Part shown: positions 43,665 to 52,239 of the stretch, piece by piece
Layout of the letters: every line of letters begins with the position of its first letter
How positions within the stretch are numbered: the first letter of the stretch is position 1
NCBI GenBank assembly: GCA_023390905.1
Contig: JAEWBY010000007.1
Coordinates: 1-64,000 of the forward strand
Direction of reading: 5' to 3'
Source of the DNA: Pseudomonadota bacterium
Lineage (GTDB): Bacteria > Pseudomonadota > Gammaproteobacteria > Xanthomonadales > Xanthomonadaceae
Length of the DNA: 64,000 nt
The notes under the pieces: model-generated
What the model saw: the letters and a program-made list of their open reading frames with translations, nothing else
What the model was told of the DNA's origin: nothing
Database searches by the model: none
Made by a program: the position numbers and the translations under genes

Positions 43665-45355
43665 GTGATCTCCGCGTCATCCCTGTTGAATGCGTCTTCG
43701 ATGCGAGCCAGTGGCACGCGCCGGTAAAGGCATTCCAGATCTTCGGACTCCAGCCGTTCCAGATCGCGCAGCAGCGCATTGGCTTCCGGCAACGTCAACG
43801 CGCGCGCCGGTGTGCGGAACTGTTGCGCCATCGCGTGCAGGACTGCATCGGTGCCTTCGCTGGCCGCCGCAAGTACGGCGTTGACCAGTGTGATGGGTTC
43901 GGCCTCGGCCAGCAGTGCCGGAATGCTGCGCACGCGCAGGCGCGATGCGGGCAGAGGTTCCAGCACGAATCCGAGTCCTGACAGAGCTTCGATTGCCGCA
44001 TCGAGATCACCCCGCTCGACGCAGTCCATTTCGACCGGCAGCAGCAGCGGCTGCGCGAGCAGGCCGATGCCGGCCTTCGCCGCGTGCAGGCGTTGCGCGC
44101 CGAGCGCCCGGTGCACGGCCGGCAGATCGAACATCAGCAATCCGTGCGCATCCTGCGCCAGCAGATAGCGCGCGTGCAGCACGGCCATCGCCTGACCGAG
44201 CGGAGGGCCGTCATGCGTGACCACCGGTGCAGGCAGCGTCGCGGCGCTTCCGCCATCACCATAGAGCGCGCCGTAGAACGCGCGCGCTTCTTCCATCCGC
44301 ACCGCCGGCAAGGCGTGCGTGCCGCCCGTCAGATCGACCGGCATCGCGCGCGCCGCCTGGAAGGCGGCGCGGCTTTCGCCGAGCGCATCGTGCAGCGTGC
44401 GCAGCACGAAGTCGTAGATCAGGCGCCCGTCACGGAAGCGCACTTCATGCTTGGCCGGATGCACGTTGACGTCCACGCGCAGCGGATCCAGTTCGAGGAA
44501 CAATACGTAGGCAGGCTGCCGCCCATGGAACAGCACCTCCTTGTATGCGCTCTTGGCGGCATGACCGATGTTGCGATCACGCACCGATCGCCCGTTGACG
44601 TACAGGAACTGCTGATCGCCGCTGTTGCGCGTATAGGCCGGCTGCGCGATCCAGCCATGCAGCCGCAGCCCCGCGCCGGCCTGTTCGATGCGCAGTGCGT
44701 GCGACATGAACTGCTCGCCCAGCGCATCGTGCACGCGTGCGGCCGGATCGCCTTCGCTCCGATAGCGGCGCGATGCCTTGCCATCGACGCCGATGCGCAG
44801 TTCGATCTCCGGGCGCGCGAGCGCGAGCGAACGCAGCCACTCTTCGATATGCGCAAGCTCGGTGCGTTCGGCGCGCAGGAACTTGCGTCGCGCCGGCACG
44901 TTGTAGAACAGGTCGCGCACTTCCACGGTGGTGCCGGGTGCATGCGGCGCGGGCGTAATCGGGTGTGCGCGGCCGCCTTCCACGCGCAACTGCGCGGCGT
45001 GCGGATCCTCGCGGCGACGCGAGGTCAGGCAGAAACGGCTCACCGACGCAATGGACGGCAAGGCTTCACCGCGGAAACCCAGCGTCATCACCGCTTCGAG
45101 ATCCTCGATCGAGGCGATCTTGCTGGTGGCGTGGCGCGACAGCGCCAGCGGCAGTTCGTCGGGGGCGATGCCACCGCCGTCATCGCGGATGCGGATCAGG
45201 CGGATGCCGCCTTCCTCCAGATCGATGTCCACGCGCCGAGCACCGGCATCCAGCGCGTTCTCGACCAGTTCCTTGACCACCGACGCCGGCCGCTCGACCA
45301 CTTCGCCCGCGGCGATCTGGTTGATGAGGGTGTCAGGCAGGGAACGGATCGGCAC
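43655..45355 (-). CDS. mutL: DNA mismatch repair protein MutL
   Basis: MutL links MutS mismatch recognition to strand incision. The 566-residue protein has the GHKL ATPase: IAAGEVVERPASVVKELVEN with E29 and N33, RDDGGGIAPDEL, RHATSKI and TLGFRGEALPSIASV, then FYNVPARRKFL. The C-terminal dimerisation domain is present, but the DQHAxxERxxYE endonuclease motif is not seen, as in E. coli. It is somewhat shorter than E. coli MutL in the linker. amiC and tsaE precede it in the usual order; what follows is not miaA. Confidence 0.96.
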   Translation of the reverse strand: MPIRSLPDTLINQIAAGEVVERPASVVKELVENALDAGARRVDIDLEEGGIRLIRIRDDGGGIAPDELPLALSRHATSKIASIEDLEAVMTLGFRGEALPSIASVSRFCLTSRRREDPHAAQLRVEGGRAHPITPAPHAPGTTVEVRDLFYNVPARRKFLRAERTELAHIEEWLRSLALARPEIELRIGVDGKASRRYRSEGDPAARVHDALGEQFMSHALRIEQAGAGLRLHGWIAQPAYTRNSGDQQFLYVNGRSVRDRNIGHAAKSAYKEVLFHGRQPAYVLFLELDPLRVDVNVHPAKHEVRFRDGRLIYDFVLRTLHDALGESRAAFQAARAMPVDLTGGTHALPAVRMEEARAFYGALYGDGGSAATLPAPVVTHDGPPLGQAMAVLHARYLLAQDAHGLLMFDLPAVHRALGAQRLHAAKAGIGLLAQPLLLPVEMDCVERGDLDAAIEALSGLGFVLEPLPASRLRVRSIPALLAEAEPITLVNAVLAAASEGTDAVLHAMAQQFRTPARALTLPEANALLRDLERLESEDLECLYRRVPLARIEDAFNRDDAEITWG

Positions 45356-45396
45356 GGACGAAGGCGGCGTGATGCCGTCGCAAAAAGTCAGCGCTG

Positions 45397-45402
45397 ATGA
45401 TA
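45397..45402 (-). promoter_or_regulatory. -10 hexamer upstream of mutL
   Basis: The minus strand reads GGCTATCATCAG. TATCAT lies 42 nt before the mutL ATG, inside the 80-nt gap after amiC, so mutL and the following three genes may have their own promoter. Confidence 0.4.
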
Positions 45403-45435
45403 GCCGAGCGTCGTGCCGACGCGGATCGCGGACGA

Positions 45436-47037
45436 TCAGGGCGCGCCCGCTGCACCGCCGGCCGCGGCCGAACGCGCTTCGGCTTCGGCCTGCGCGCGCG
45501 CGGCGAACAGCGTGCCCGGCGGGGGCTGGCGGGTGAAGTAGGTGTTGACGCCATCGAGCACGGCGCTCGCCACCTTGCGCTGGTAGGACGGATCCTTCAG
45601 CCGGGTTTCTTCTTCGGGATTGGAGATGAAGGCGGTTTCGACCAGCATCGACGGCATGTCCGAGGTGCGCAGCACCGCGAAGTTGGCGCGCTCGATGTTC
45701 GGCTTGTGGTTGTTGCCCACGCGCTTGAGGCCATCGAGCACGTGGTTGGCCGCATCCTCGGAGGCACGCATGTGGCCGCTCTGGGCCAGATCCAGCAGCA
45801 CCGAGGACAGCGTGTTGTCGACCCTCGCCAAGGGCACGCCGCCGATCAGGTCGGAGGCGTTTTCCTTGTCGGCGAGCCAGCGTGCACGCTGCGACGAAGC
45901 GCCCTTCAACGACAGCACGTAGACCGAGGAACCGCGCGCGGCCCGGTTTTCCGCGGCGTCGGCATGGATGGAGACGAAGATGTCCGCGCCGGCCGCGCGC
46001 GCCTTGCGTGCACGCTGGTTGAGCGGGATGAAGACGTCACTGTCGCGCGTCATGTACGCCTTCATGCCGGGCGTGGCGTTGATCTGGCGCGCGAGTTCGC
46101 GGCCGATCGCCAGCACGACATTCTTTTCGTAGGTGCCGTTGAGCCCGACCGCGCCCGAATCCTGTCCACCGTGGCCCGGATCGATCGCGACCACCAGCGG
46201 GCGCATGCCCGGACGCTGCAGCACTTTGGGCGAGACGGCGGTATCGGCGGATGCGGACGCCGCTTCCGGCGTGGCGGTCGTTGGCGTGGCCGGCTTGCCG
46301 GTGGCGACGGTGGACGGAACCCCGGCCGGCGTCACGCCGGTCGCCGACGGCGCGGCCTGCGTTCCCTGCGACGGCGCGACATGCGCAGTGCTCTGACCGT
46401 TGAGAATGGCCTGCGGCGAGCGCGCGTCCGGAATGGAAGCCGGTGTGGTCGGCGCGGATTCCGCCGGTGTGCCGGTGGATTTCGGCGGCACGCTTGCCTG
46501 CTGCACGACCTGCGCGGTCAACGCCGCGGTCGCCCGAGCGGCGTCAGCCGGATTGGCAGGCGCTGACGAGGCGGCGGTTCCCGATGCGGAGGCCGGCGCG
46601 CTCGAGGTGGCCGCCGTCGTGGCCGGACCATCGCCGGGCCATTCGATGACCAGGCGCGAACCCTGCGGCGAAGATTCCACGCGCGGCTTCAGCGCGGTGA
46701 TGGGTGCGCTCAGGTCGAACACGATGCGCAGCGTGCCCGGCGTCGGCGCGCCGGTGCGGACTGCACTGACCACGCCCTGTCCGCCCGGCAGCTTCAGACC
46801 GCGCGCGGCGGTGGACGCCGGCAGGTCGACCACCAGCCGTTCCGGGGCATGCAGCGAAATCGTCTTGAATTCACCGCGACCGTCGAGCTGGATTTCGGCG
46901 CGGGTACCGGTGGCGCCGGTCGCCACTTCGACCTTGCTGACCTCGCCCGCCTGGGCCGAGAACACGCACCCGACGCTGGCCGCGAGGGCAAGCAGCGCGA
47001 GGGATCGACGACGGTTCGGACGGGGGGCCGGGTACAT
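45436..47037 (-). CDS. amiC: N-acetylmuramoyl-L-alanine amidase, AmiC/AmiB type
   Basis: A periplasmic zinc amidase that splits septal peptidoglycan. The 533-residue protein has a signal sequence (LALLALAASVGCVFSAQAG), an AMIN domain (about 35-135; KTISLHAPERLVVDLP), a 150-residue Ala/Thr/Pro-rich linker, and an Amidase_3 domain with zinc ligands in VAIDPGHGGQDSGAVG, GTYEKNVVLAIG and FVSIHADAAE, and the catalytic Glu in MLVETAFISNPEEE. Unlike E. coli AmiB no LysM is visible. The export route (Sec or Tat) is not clear; an RRR motif precedes the hydrophobic stretch. Confidence 0.93.
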   Translation of the reverse strand: MYPAPRPNRRRSLALLALAASVGCVFSAQAGEVSKVEVATGATGTRAEIQLDGRGEFKTISLHAPERLVVDLPASTAARGLKLPGGQGVVSAVRTGAPTPGTLRIVFDLSAPITALKPRVESSPQGSRLVIEWPGDGPATTAATSSAPASASGTAASSAPANPADAARATAALTAQVVQQASVPPKSTGTPAESAPTTPASIPDARSPQAILNGQSTAHVAPSQGTQAAPSATGVTPAGVPSTVATGKPATPTTATPEAASASADTAVSPKVLQRPGMRPLVVAIDPGHGGQDSGAVGLNGTYEKNVVLAIGRELARQINATPGMKAYMTRDSDVFIPLNQRARKARAAGADIFVSIHADAAENRAARGSSVYVLSLKGASSQRARWLADKENASDLIGGVPLARVDNTLSSVLLDLAQSGHMRASEDAANHVLDGLKRVGNNHKPNIERANFAVLRTSDMPSMLVETAFISNPEEETRLKDPSYQRKVASAVLDGVNTYFTRQPPPGTLFAARAQAEAEARSAAAGGAAGAP

Positions 47038-47112
47038 GCGCCGGATTCAAACACCAACCGGCGGAGAAATCAATACGTTTTCCCTTACGGATCCGTGACC
47101 TGCCAGATCTTC

Positions 47113-47604
47113 CTACACCTGCGGGACAGGTGATCCCTCCAAGTGGCCCATCCGTTCCAGCCGAGCCAGCCAGTCCGCGCCTGAGGCGGTGGCGGCCGTC
47201 AGGGCAGCCCTGCGCCCCGCTCCCTCGACCTCGAGTTCGATCAGCAGATCCCGCGGCGGCAGACCGGCGCCGCCGCGCTCGGGCCATTCGATCAGCCAGA
47301 GCGTGGCCTGGTCTTCGTCCAGCCCGAGGTAATCCAGTTCGGCGCTGTCGCCTATCCGGTACAGATCCAGATGCCAGGCTTCGCCCTGCGGAATCGGATA
47401 GCGCTCCACCAGCGTATAGGTCGGGCTGCGGATCGCGCCGCTCACGCCCAGCGCGCGCAGGCAGGCCCGCGCGAGGGTGGATTTGCCCGCACCCAGATCG
47501 CCGTGCAGATGAACGACCGCGCGCGCAGGGCGCGTTTGCGCCAGACGCTGTCCGAGTGCATCGGTGGCGTCGCTGTCGGGCAACGCGAAGGCGATCGTTT
47601 TCAT
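47113..47604 (-). CDS. tsaE: tRNA threonylcarbamoyladenosine biosynthesis ATPase TsaE
   Basis: TsaE is the small ATPase that works with TsaB and TsaD to make t6A37 in tRNAs reading ANN codons. The 163-residue protein has Walker A HGDLGAGKSTLARA at about 35-48, the switch region SPTYTLVERYP, DLYRIGDSAELDYLGLDE and LIEWPERG. The length is typical. It lies between nnr and amiC, the conserved gammaproteobacterial order. Confidence 0.96.
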   Translation of the reverse strand: MKTIAFALPDSDATDALGQRLAQTRPARAVVHLHGDLGAGKSTLARACLRALGVSGAIRSPTYTLVERYPIPQGEAWHLDLYRIGDSAELDYLGLDEDQATLWLIEWPERGGAGLPPRDLLIELEVEGAGRRAALTAATASGADWLARLERMGHLEGSPVPQV

Positions 47605-47638
47605 GCGGCGATTCTATGCGTTCGTGGTTGCGGTCGCG

Positions 47639-49111
47639 TCAGGGATTGGCGAACCGGCGCAGCATCGGCATCACATCGGTGGGCAGCAATCCGCGTTCGC
47701 CTTCGCGGGCCGCGGCATCGCCGGCGAGCGAATGCATCAAGGCGCCCGCGCACGCGGCATCGAATGCGGACAGTCCCTGCCCGCGCAACGAGGCGATCAC
47801 GCCGGTCAGTACATCGCCCATGCCGCCCACGGCCATGCCGGGATTGCCTGCGTCGATCACGCAAGGCAGTTGGCCCGGTGCGGCGATCAGCGTGCCCGCG
47901 CCTTTCAGCACGATCGCGCACTGGAAGCGATCGGCCAGCGCCAACGCGGCCAGCCGCCGATTGCGCTGCACGTCGCCGGTCTCGATGCCGAGCAATCGCG
48001 CTGCTTCACCCGGATGCGGAGTCAGCACGGCCTCCGGCAGCGCGTGCGGTTGCATCGCCAGCAGGTTCAATGCGTCGGCATCGACCACGCATGGCACGCC
48101 GCTGCGCAGCGCAAGTTCGAACAGACCGCGCGACCATTCGCCTTGTCCGAGGCCCGGTCCCAGCGCGACCACATCGGTCTGTGCCAACAGCGGTTCGAGT
48201 TCATCGCCCGATTCCACTGCGCGCACCATCGCCTCGGGCCTGCGCGAGAGGATCGGCGCGACATGCGCCGCGCGGGTGGCCACGCGCAGCAACCCCGTGC
48301 CGGTGCGCAGTGCGGCTTCGGCGCACATCGCGATCGCACCGCCACTGCCGTGATCGCCACCGATGCACAGCACGCGCCCGGACTCGCCCTTGTGCGTATT
48401 GAGCCGACGCGGCAGGAGCCAGCGCGGCAGCGCGTCCTGGCGCAGCGCCACGGCCGCGGGCGTCAGCCCTTCCAGCACGTCCACCGCGACCTCCAGATCA
48501 TCGAAGGCGCATGTGCCGGTGTATTCGAGCGCATCACCGGTGCGCAGCCCGACGTGTTCGGCGAGGAACTGCAGCGTGCGCGTGGCCAGCACCGCCGCGC
48601 CCGGCACGCATCCGTGATCGGCATCGACACCGCTGGGCACATCGAGCGAAAACACCGGCACGGTCTGCGCGTTGATCGCTTCGATCAGCCGCGTCGAAGC
48701 GGGATCGGGCGCGCGCGACAGGCCGATGCCGAACAAGGCATCCACCACCACGTCGGCCGGCGGCAGGGCGTGATCGAACAGATCGACATGGCCGCCCGCC
48801 GCGACGTAGTCGGTGCAGGCGCGCTGCGCCGATTCGGTGCGCGGCACATGATCAGCCAGATGCACCACGCGCACGCGCCGGCCCGATTGCAGCGCCGCGC
48901 GCGCCAGCACATAGCCATCACCGCCATTGTTGCCGGGCCCGCAGACCACGACGATCCGTTCCGCGTCGGGCCAGTGCGCCAGCAGATGCCGCCATGCGGC
49001 CTGGCCGGCACGCCGCATCAGTTCATGCGGCCCGCCATCGACGCGCTCGCTGGCGCGTGCGTCAATCTCGCGGGCGGCGGCCGAATCGTAGAGAGGAAAG
49101 CTGCCAGACAT
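47639..49111 (-). CDS. nnr: Bifunctional NAD(P)H-hydrate repair enzyme
   Basis: A fusion that repairs hydrated NAD(P)H. The 490-residue protein has the NnrE epimerase (residues 1 to about 215: VVCGPGNNGGDGYVLARA, VVDALFGIGL, SLDVPSGVDADHG) and the NnrD ADP-dependent dehydratase (about 230-490: CIGGDHGSGGAIAMCAEAAL, VVDADALNLLA, LTPHPGEAARLLG, GNPGMAVGGMGDVLTG). I chose the ATG at 49111; an in-frame upstream extension is Arg-rich and crosses queG. The gene is divergent from queG with only 23 nt between start codons. Confidence 0.96.
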   Translation of the reverse strand: MSGSFPLYDSAAAREIDARASERVDGGPHELMRRAGQAAWRHLLAHWPDAERIVVVCGPGNNGGDGYVLARAALQSGRRVRVVHLADHVPRTESAQRACTDYVAAGGHVDLFDHALPPADVVVDALFGIGLSRAPDPASTRLIEAINAQTVPVFSLDVPSGVDADHGCVPGAAVLATRTLQFLAEHVGLRTGDALEYTGTCAFDDLEVAVDVLEGLTPAAVALRQDALPRWLLPRRLNTHKGESGRVLCIGGDHGSGGAIAMCAEAALRTGTGLLRVATRAAHVAPILSRRPEAMVRAVESGDELEPLLAQTDVVALGPGLGQGEWSRGLFELALRSGVPCVVDADALNLLAMQPHALPEAVLTPHPGEAARLLGIETGDVQRNRRLAALALADRFQCAIVLKGAGTLIAAPGQLPCVIDAGNPGMAVGGMGDVLTGVIASLRGQGLSAFDAACAGALMHSLAGDAAAREGERGLLPTDVMPMLRRFANP

Positions 49112-49122
49112 GGGCCGGATTC

Positions 49123-49128
49123 TATACT
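49123..49128 (+). promoter_or_regulatory. -10 hexamer placing the queG mRNA start at its ATG
   Basis: TATACT is followed by TTGCCGC and ATG. A start 7 nt downstream of the hexamer would be at or next to the A of the ATG, so queG is probably translated from a leaderless mRNA. The divergent gap is too short for a ribosome site. Confidence 0.5.
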
Positions 49129-49134
49129 TGCCGC

Positions 49135-50226
49135 ATGTCCCAGGCCGCCCCGTCGCCGCTCGTACCGGATCCGCATGCGCTCGCAGCGCGGGTGCGTGCA
49201 TTGGCGACGGAATTCGGCTTCCAGCGCTGCGGCATCGCCGGCATCGAACTGGGCGAAGACGAGCAGCACCTGCGCGACTGGCTCCAGCAGGGCCTGTATG
49301 GCTCGATGGCGTGGATGGCCCATCACGGTGACAAGCGCAGCCGCCCGCAGGAGCTGATTCCCGGCACCCTGCGGGTGATTTCGGTGGGGCTGGATTATGG
49401 TCGCGACGATGGCGAAGAAGCCTGGCGGACGCTGGCCGATGGCCGTCGCGCCTACGTGGCGCGCTATGCGCTGGGCCGCGACTACCACAAGCTGATGCGG
49501 CACCGCTTGCAGAAGCTCGCCGAACGGCTGCAACAGGAAATCGGCGCATTCGGCCATCGCGTGTTCGTCGACTCGGCGCCGGTGCTCGAACGCGCGCTCG
49601 CACGCAATGCGGGTTTGGGCTGGATCGGCAAGCACACCTGCCTCATCGACAAGGACGGCGGCTCGTGGTTCTTCCTCGGCGAAATCTACGTCGATCTTCC
49701 GCTGCCGATCGATCCGCCGGCCAGCTTCCATTGCGGCACCTGCGTGCGCTGCATCGAGATCTGTCCCACGCAGGCGATCACCTCGCCGCATCGCCTGGAC
49801 GCACGGCGCTGCATCTCCTATCTGACGATCGAACACCAAGGCGCGATTCCGGAAGACATGCGGCCGCTGATCGGCAACCGCATTTTCGGCTGCGATGACT
49901 GCCAGCTCATCTGTCCCTGGAACAAATTCGCGCGCCGTACCGACGAGCCGGATTTCCGCGCGCGCAACGATCTCGACGTGGCGACACTGCCGCAATTGTT
50001 CGCGTGGACCGAGCAGGAATTCCTGCAGCGCACGGAGGGCTCGGCGATTCGCCGCAGCGGCTACGAAAGCTGGCTGCGCAACATCGCCGTCGCGCTCGGC
50101 AATGCGCCCACCGGCGACGAGATCCTCGAAGCCCTGGCATCACGACGCGATGATCCGTCCCCGGTCGTGCGCGAGCACGTGGCGTGGGCGCTGGCGCGCC
50201 ATGCGGAGAGAATCGCGCGCGGCTGA
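49135..50226 (+). CDS. queG: Epoxyqueuosine reductase
   Basis: QueG reduces epoxyqueuosine to queuosine in tRNA, using cobalamin and two [4Fe-4S] clusters. The 363-residue protein has the QueG core with the catalytic Asp in VFVDSAPVLERALARNAGLG and WIGKHTCLID, and two ferredoxin-type Cys groups: CGTCVRCIEICPTQAI and CDDCQLICPWNKFA. A HEAT-like C-terminus follows (EHVAWALARH). The start at 49135 is dictated by the nearby -10 and the short divergent gap. The stop lies inside a hairpin repeat. Confidence 0.96.
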   Translation: MSQAAPSPLVPDPHALAARVRALATEFGFQRCGIAGIELGEDEQHLRDWLQQGLYGSMAWMAHHGDKRSRPQELIPGTLRVISVGLDYGRDDGEEAWRTLADGRRAYVARYALGRDYHKLMRHRLQKLAERLQQEIGAFGHRVFVDSAPVLERALARNAGLGWIGKHTCLIDKDGGSWFFLGEIYVDLPLPIDPPASFHCGTCVRCIEICPTQAITSPHRLDARRCISYLTIEHQGAIPEDMRPLIGNRIFGCDDCQLICPWNKFARRTDEPDFRARNDLDVATLPQLFAWTEQEFLQRTEGSAIRRSGYESWLRNIAVALGNAPTGDEILEALASRRDDPSPVVREHVAWALARHAERIARG

Positions 50227-50235
50227 AGCCGCGCT
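50218..50235. repeat. Hairpin/REP-like element overlapping the queG stop
   Basis: GCGCGGCTGAAGCCGCGC forms a 7-bp stem with a TGAA loop, and the TGA of the loop is the queG stop. The core matches the GGCTTCAGCC core of the REP-like units near 28.8 kb. It sits between convergent queG and pgi. No U-run follows. Confidence 0.55.
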
Positions 50236-50247
50236 GCGTCGAAGTCT

Positions 50248-51768
50248 TCAGCCCTTGCGGCTGCGCAGTTCTTCCAGCAGCACGCGCGTCACCGGATCGC
50301 TGGCCTGCGCCTGGCCCTTCAATGCGGGCAGCAATCCATTGGCGAGCTGCTTGCCGAGTTCGACGCCGAACTGATCGAAGGCGTTGACGCCCCAAAGCAC
50401 CGATTGCGCGTAGACGCTGTGTTCGTACATCGCGATCAACGCGCCCAGCGATTGCGGAGTCAGTGCATCCAGCAGCATCAGTGTGCTCGGGCGACTGCCG
50501 GCGTACGCGCGGTGCGGATCGTCGCTGCCTTGTCCGTTCGCGAGCGCTTCGGTCTGCGCGAGCAGGTTGGACATCAGCGCCAGATGGTTTTCCGCATACG
50601 GATCATCGTTGCGGATGGTGCCGACGAAATCCAGCGGCACGATGCCGGTGCCCTGATGCAGTGCCTGGAAGAAACTGTGCTGCACGTCCGTGCCCGCCCC
50701 GCCCCACCAGACAGGCACCGTATCCACGCCGACCGGCTGGCCGGCCAGCGTCACCGACTTGCCGAGGCTTTCCATCACCAGTTGTTGCAGGTACGCCGGC
50801 AGCAGCGCCAGGCGCTGGTCGTAGGTCATCACACCGTGCGCGGCGTGGCCGAGCGCGTTGCGGTTCCAGATCGCGGTGAGCGCGTGGCGGATCGCGATGT
50901 TGTCTTCGATCGGCGCATTCAACACGTGCGCATCGAAATCGGAGGCGCCGGCCAGCAGGTGTTCGAAGCGATCGAAGCCGATCGCCAGCGCGATCGGCAA
51001 TCCCACCGCCGACCACAGCGAATAGCGGCCACCCACCCAGTCCCACATCGGCAGCACGCACTCGGGCGCGATCGCAAAGCTCGATGCGGCGCGCTCGGGA
51101 TTGGCGCTGACCGCGTACAGGCGTTCGCTGCCGCCCAGCCAGTCGCGCAGGATGCCGCCGTTGAGCAGGGTCTCCTGGGTGCCGAACGTCTTGGAGATCA
51201 GGATGGCCGCGGTGCGGGCCGGATCCAGCGGCGCCAGCACGCGTTGCGCAGCGGCGCCATCGACGTTGGACAGGAAGTGCAGGCGGAACCGGCCCGGCAG
51301 CGGGCCGCGCAATGCGTCCACGATCAAGCGCGGGCCCAGGTCCGAACCCCCGATGCCGACGCTGACGATATCGGTGACATCGCTGCCTTCGAGGTGCTGG
51401 ATCAAGGCCGCCATGCGTCCGCGCACCGCGCTGGCGGTGGCGTAGGCCTCGCGCGCGATCGCTGCGCCGGAATGATTGCCGCGCAGTGCGGTGTGCAATG
51501 CGGCGCGTCCTTCGGTGACGTTGACCTGTTCGCCATCGAACAGCCGTGCGTAGGCGGCTTTCAGTCCACGCTGCCCGGCCAGCGCATGCAGCGCGGCCAG
51601 TGCCTCGCGGTCATAGGCCTGGCGCGCGAAATTGAAATACAGCGGGCCGTGACGCAGGGCGAAATCGCGTGCCCGTGCAGGATCCTGCGCCAGCAGCGCC
51701 GGCAGGGATTGCCCGCGCAGGCGCGCGGCGTGGGACTGCAATGCGTCAAAACCCGGGGCTGTACTCAT
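50248..51768 (-). CDS. pgi: Glucose-6-phosphate isomerase
   Basis: Pgi interconverts glucose 6-phosphate and fructose 6-phosphate. The 506-residue protein has the phosphate and catalytic blocks VSVGIGGSDLGPRL, LISKTFGTQETL, MWDWVGGRYSLWSAVGLP with the catalytic Glu region MESLGKSV, and the C-terminal VLWGVNAFDQFGVELGKQLA. It is slightly shorter than E. coli Pgi (about 549). The start overlaps the panD stop by ATGA, so it ends the pantothenate operon. Confidence 0.97.
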   Translation of the reverse strand: MSTAPGFDALQSHAARLRGQSLPALLAQDPARARDFALRHGPLYFNFARQAYDREALAALHALAGQRGLKAAYARLFDGEQVNVTEGRAALHTALRGNHSGAAIAREAYATASAVRGRMAALIQHLEGSDVTDIVSVGIGGSDLGPRLIVDALRGPLPGRFRLHFLSNVDGAAAQRVLAPLDPARTAAILISKTFGTQETLLNGGILRDWLGGSERLYAVSANPERAASSFAIAPECVLPMWDWVGGRYSLWSAVGLPIALAIGFDRFEHLLAGASDFDAHVLNAPIEDNIAIRHALTAIWNRNALGHAAHGVMTYDQRLALLPAYLQQLVMESLGKSVTLAGQPVGVDTVPVWWGGAGTDVQHSFFQALHQGTGIVPLDFVGTIRNDDPYAENHLALMSNLLAQTEALANGQGSDDPHRAYAGSRPSTLMLLDALTPQSLGALIAMYEHSVYAQSVLWGVNAFDQFGVELGKQLANGLLPALKGQAQASDPVTRVLLEELRSRKG

Positions 51769-52145
51769 GCGGCCTGCTTGGGAATGGTGTGGTTGGTGTG
51801 GGTGATGCGGTTGTTCGCATCGACGTAGATCAGCTTCGGCTGGAACGCATCGGCTTCTTCTTCGCTCATGCCGGCGAAGGCCGCGATGATGATCAGATCG
51901 CCGATCTGCACGTGGCGCGCGGCGCCGCCGTTGAGCGAAATGATGCCGCTGCCTTCATCGGCACGGATCGCATAGGTGGAAAAACGCGCACCGTTGGTGA
52001 CGTCCCAGATGTGCACCTGTTCGAACTCGCGGATGCCGCTGGCGTCCAGCAGCAGGCCGTCGATCGCGATCGAGCCTTCGTAGTTCAGTTCGGCATGGGT
52101 GACGGTGGCGCGATGGATCTTGGTCTTGAGCAGGCTGAGGTGCAT
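51765..52145 (-). CDS. panD: Aspartate 1-decarboxylase proenzyme
   Basis: PanD makes beta-alanine for pantothenate. The 126-residue proenzyme begins MHLSLLKTKIHRATVT and self-cleaves at G24-S25 (LNYEGSIAID) to give the pyruvoyl alpha chain. NGARFSTYAIRADEGSG and the conserved Tyr and Lys residues are present. An upstream in-frame extension to 52205 lacks similarity. It lies between panC and pgi. Confidence 0.97.
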   Translation of the reverse strand: MHLSLLKTKIHRATVTHAELNYEGSIAIDGLLLDASGIREFEQVHIWDVTNGARFSTYAIRADEGSGIISLNGGAARHVQIGDLIIIAAFAGMSEEEADAFQPKLIYVDANNRITHTNHTIPKQAA

Positions 52146-52239
52146 GGGGCGGGCGCAGTGCGTTGAAGGAGGGAGTGTATGGCGAAACGGTGGAAAGCGG
52201 AGCAATGCACGGCATCGGCGCGATGCCTGCGCTCCGTCT

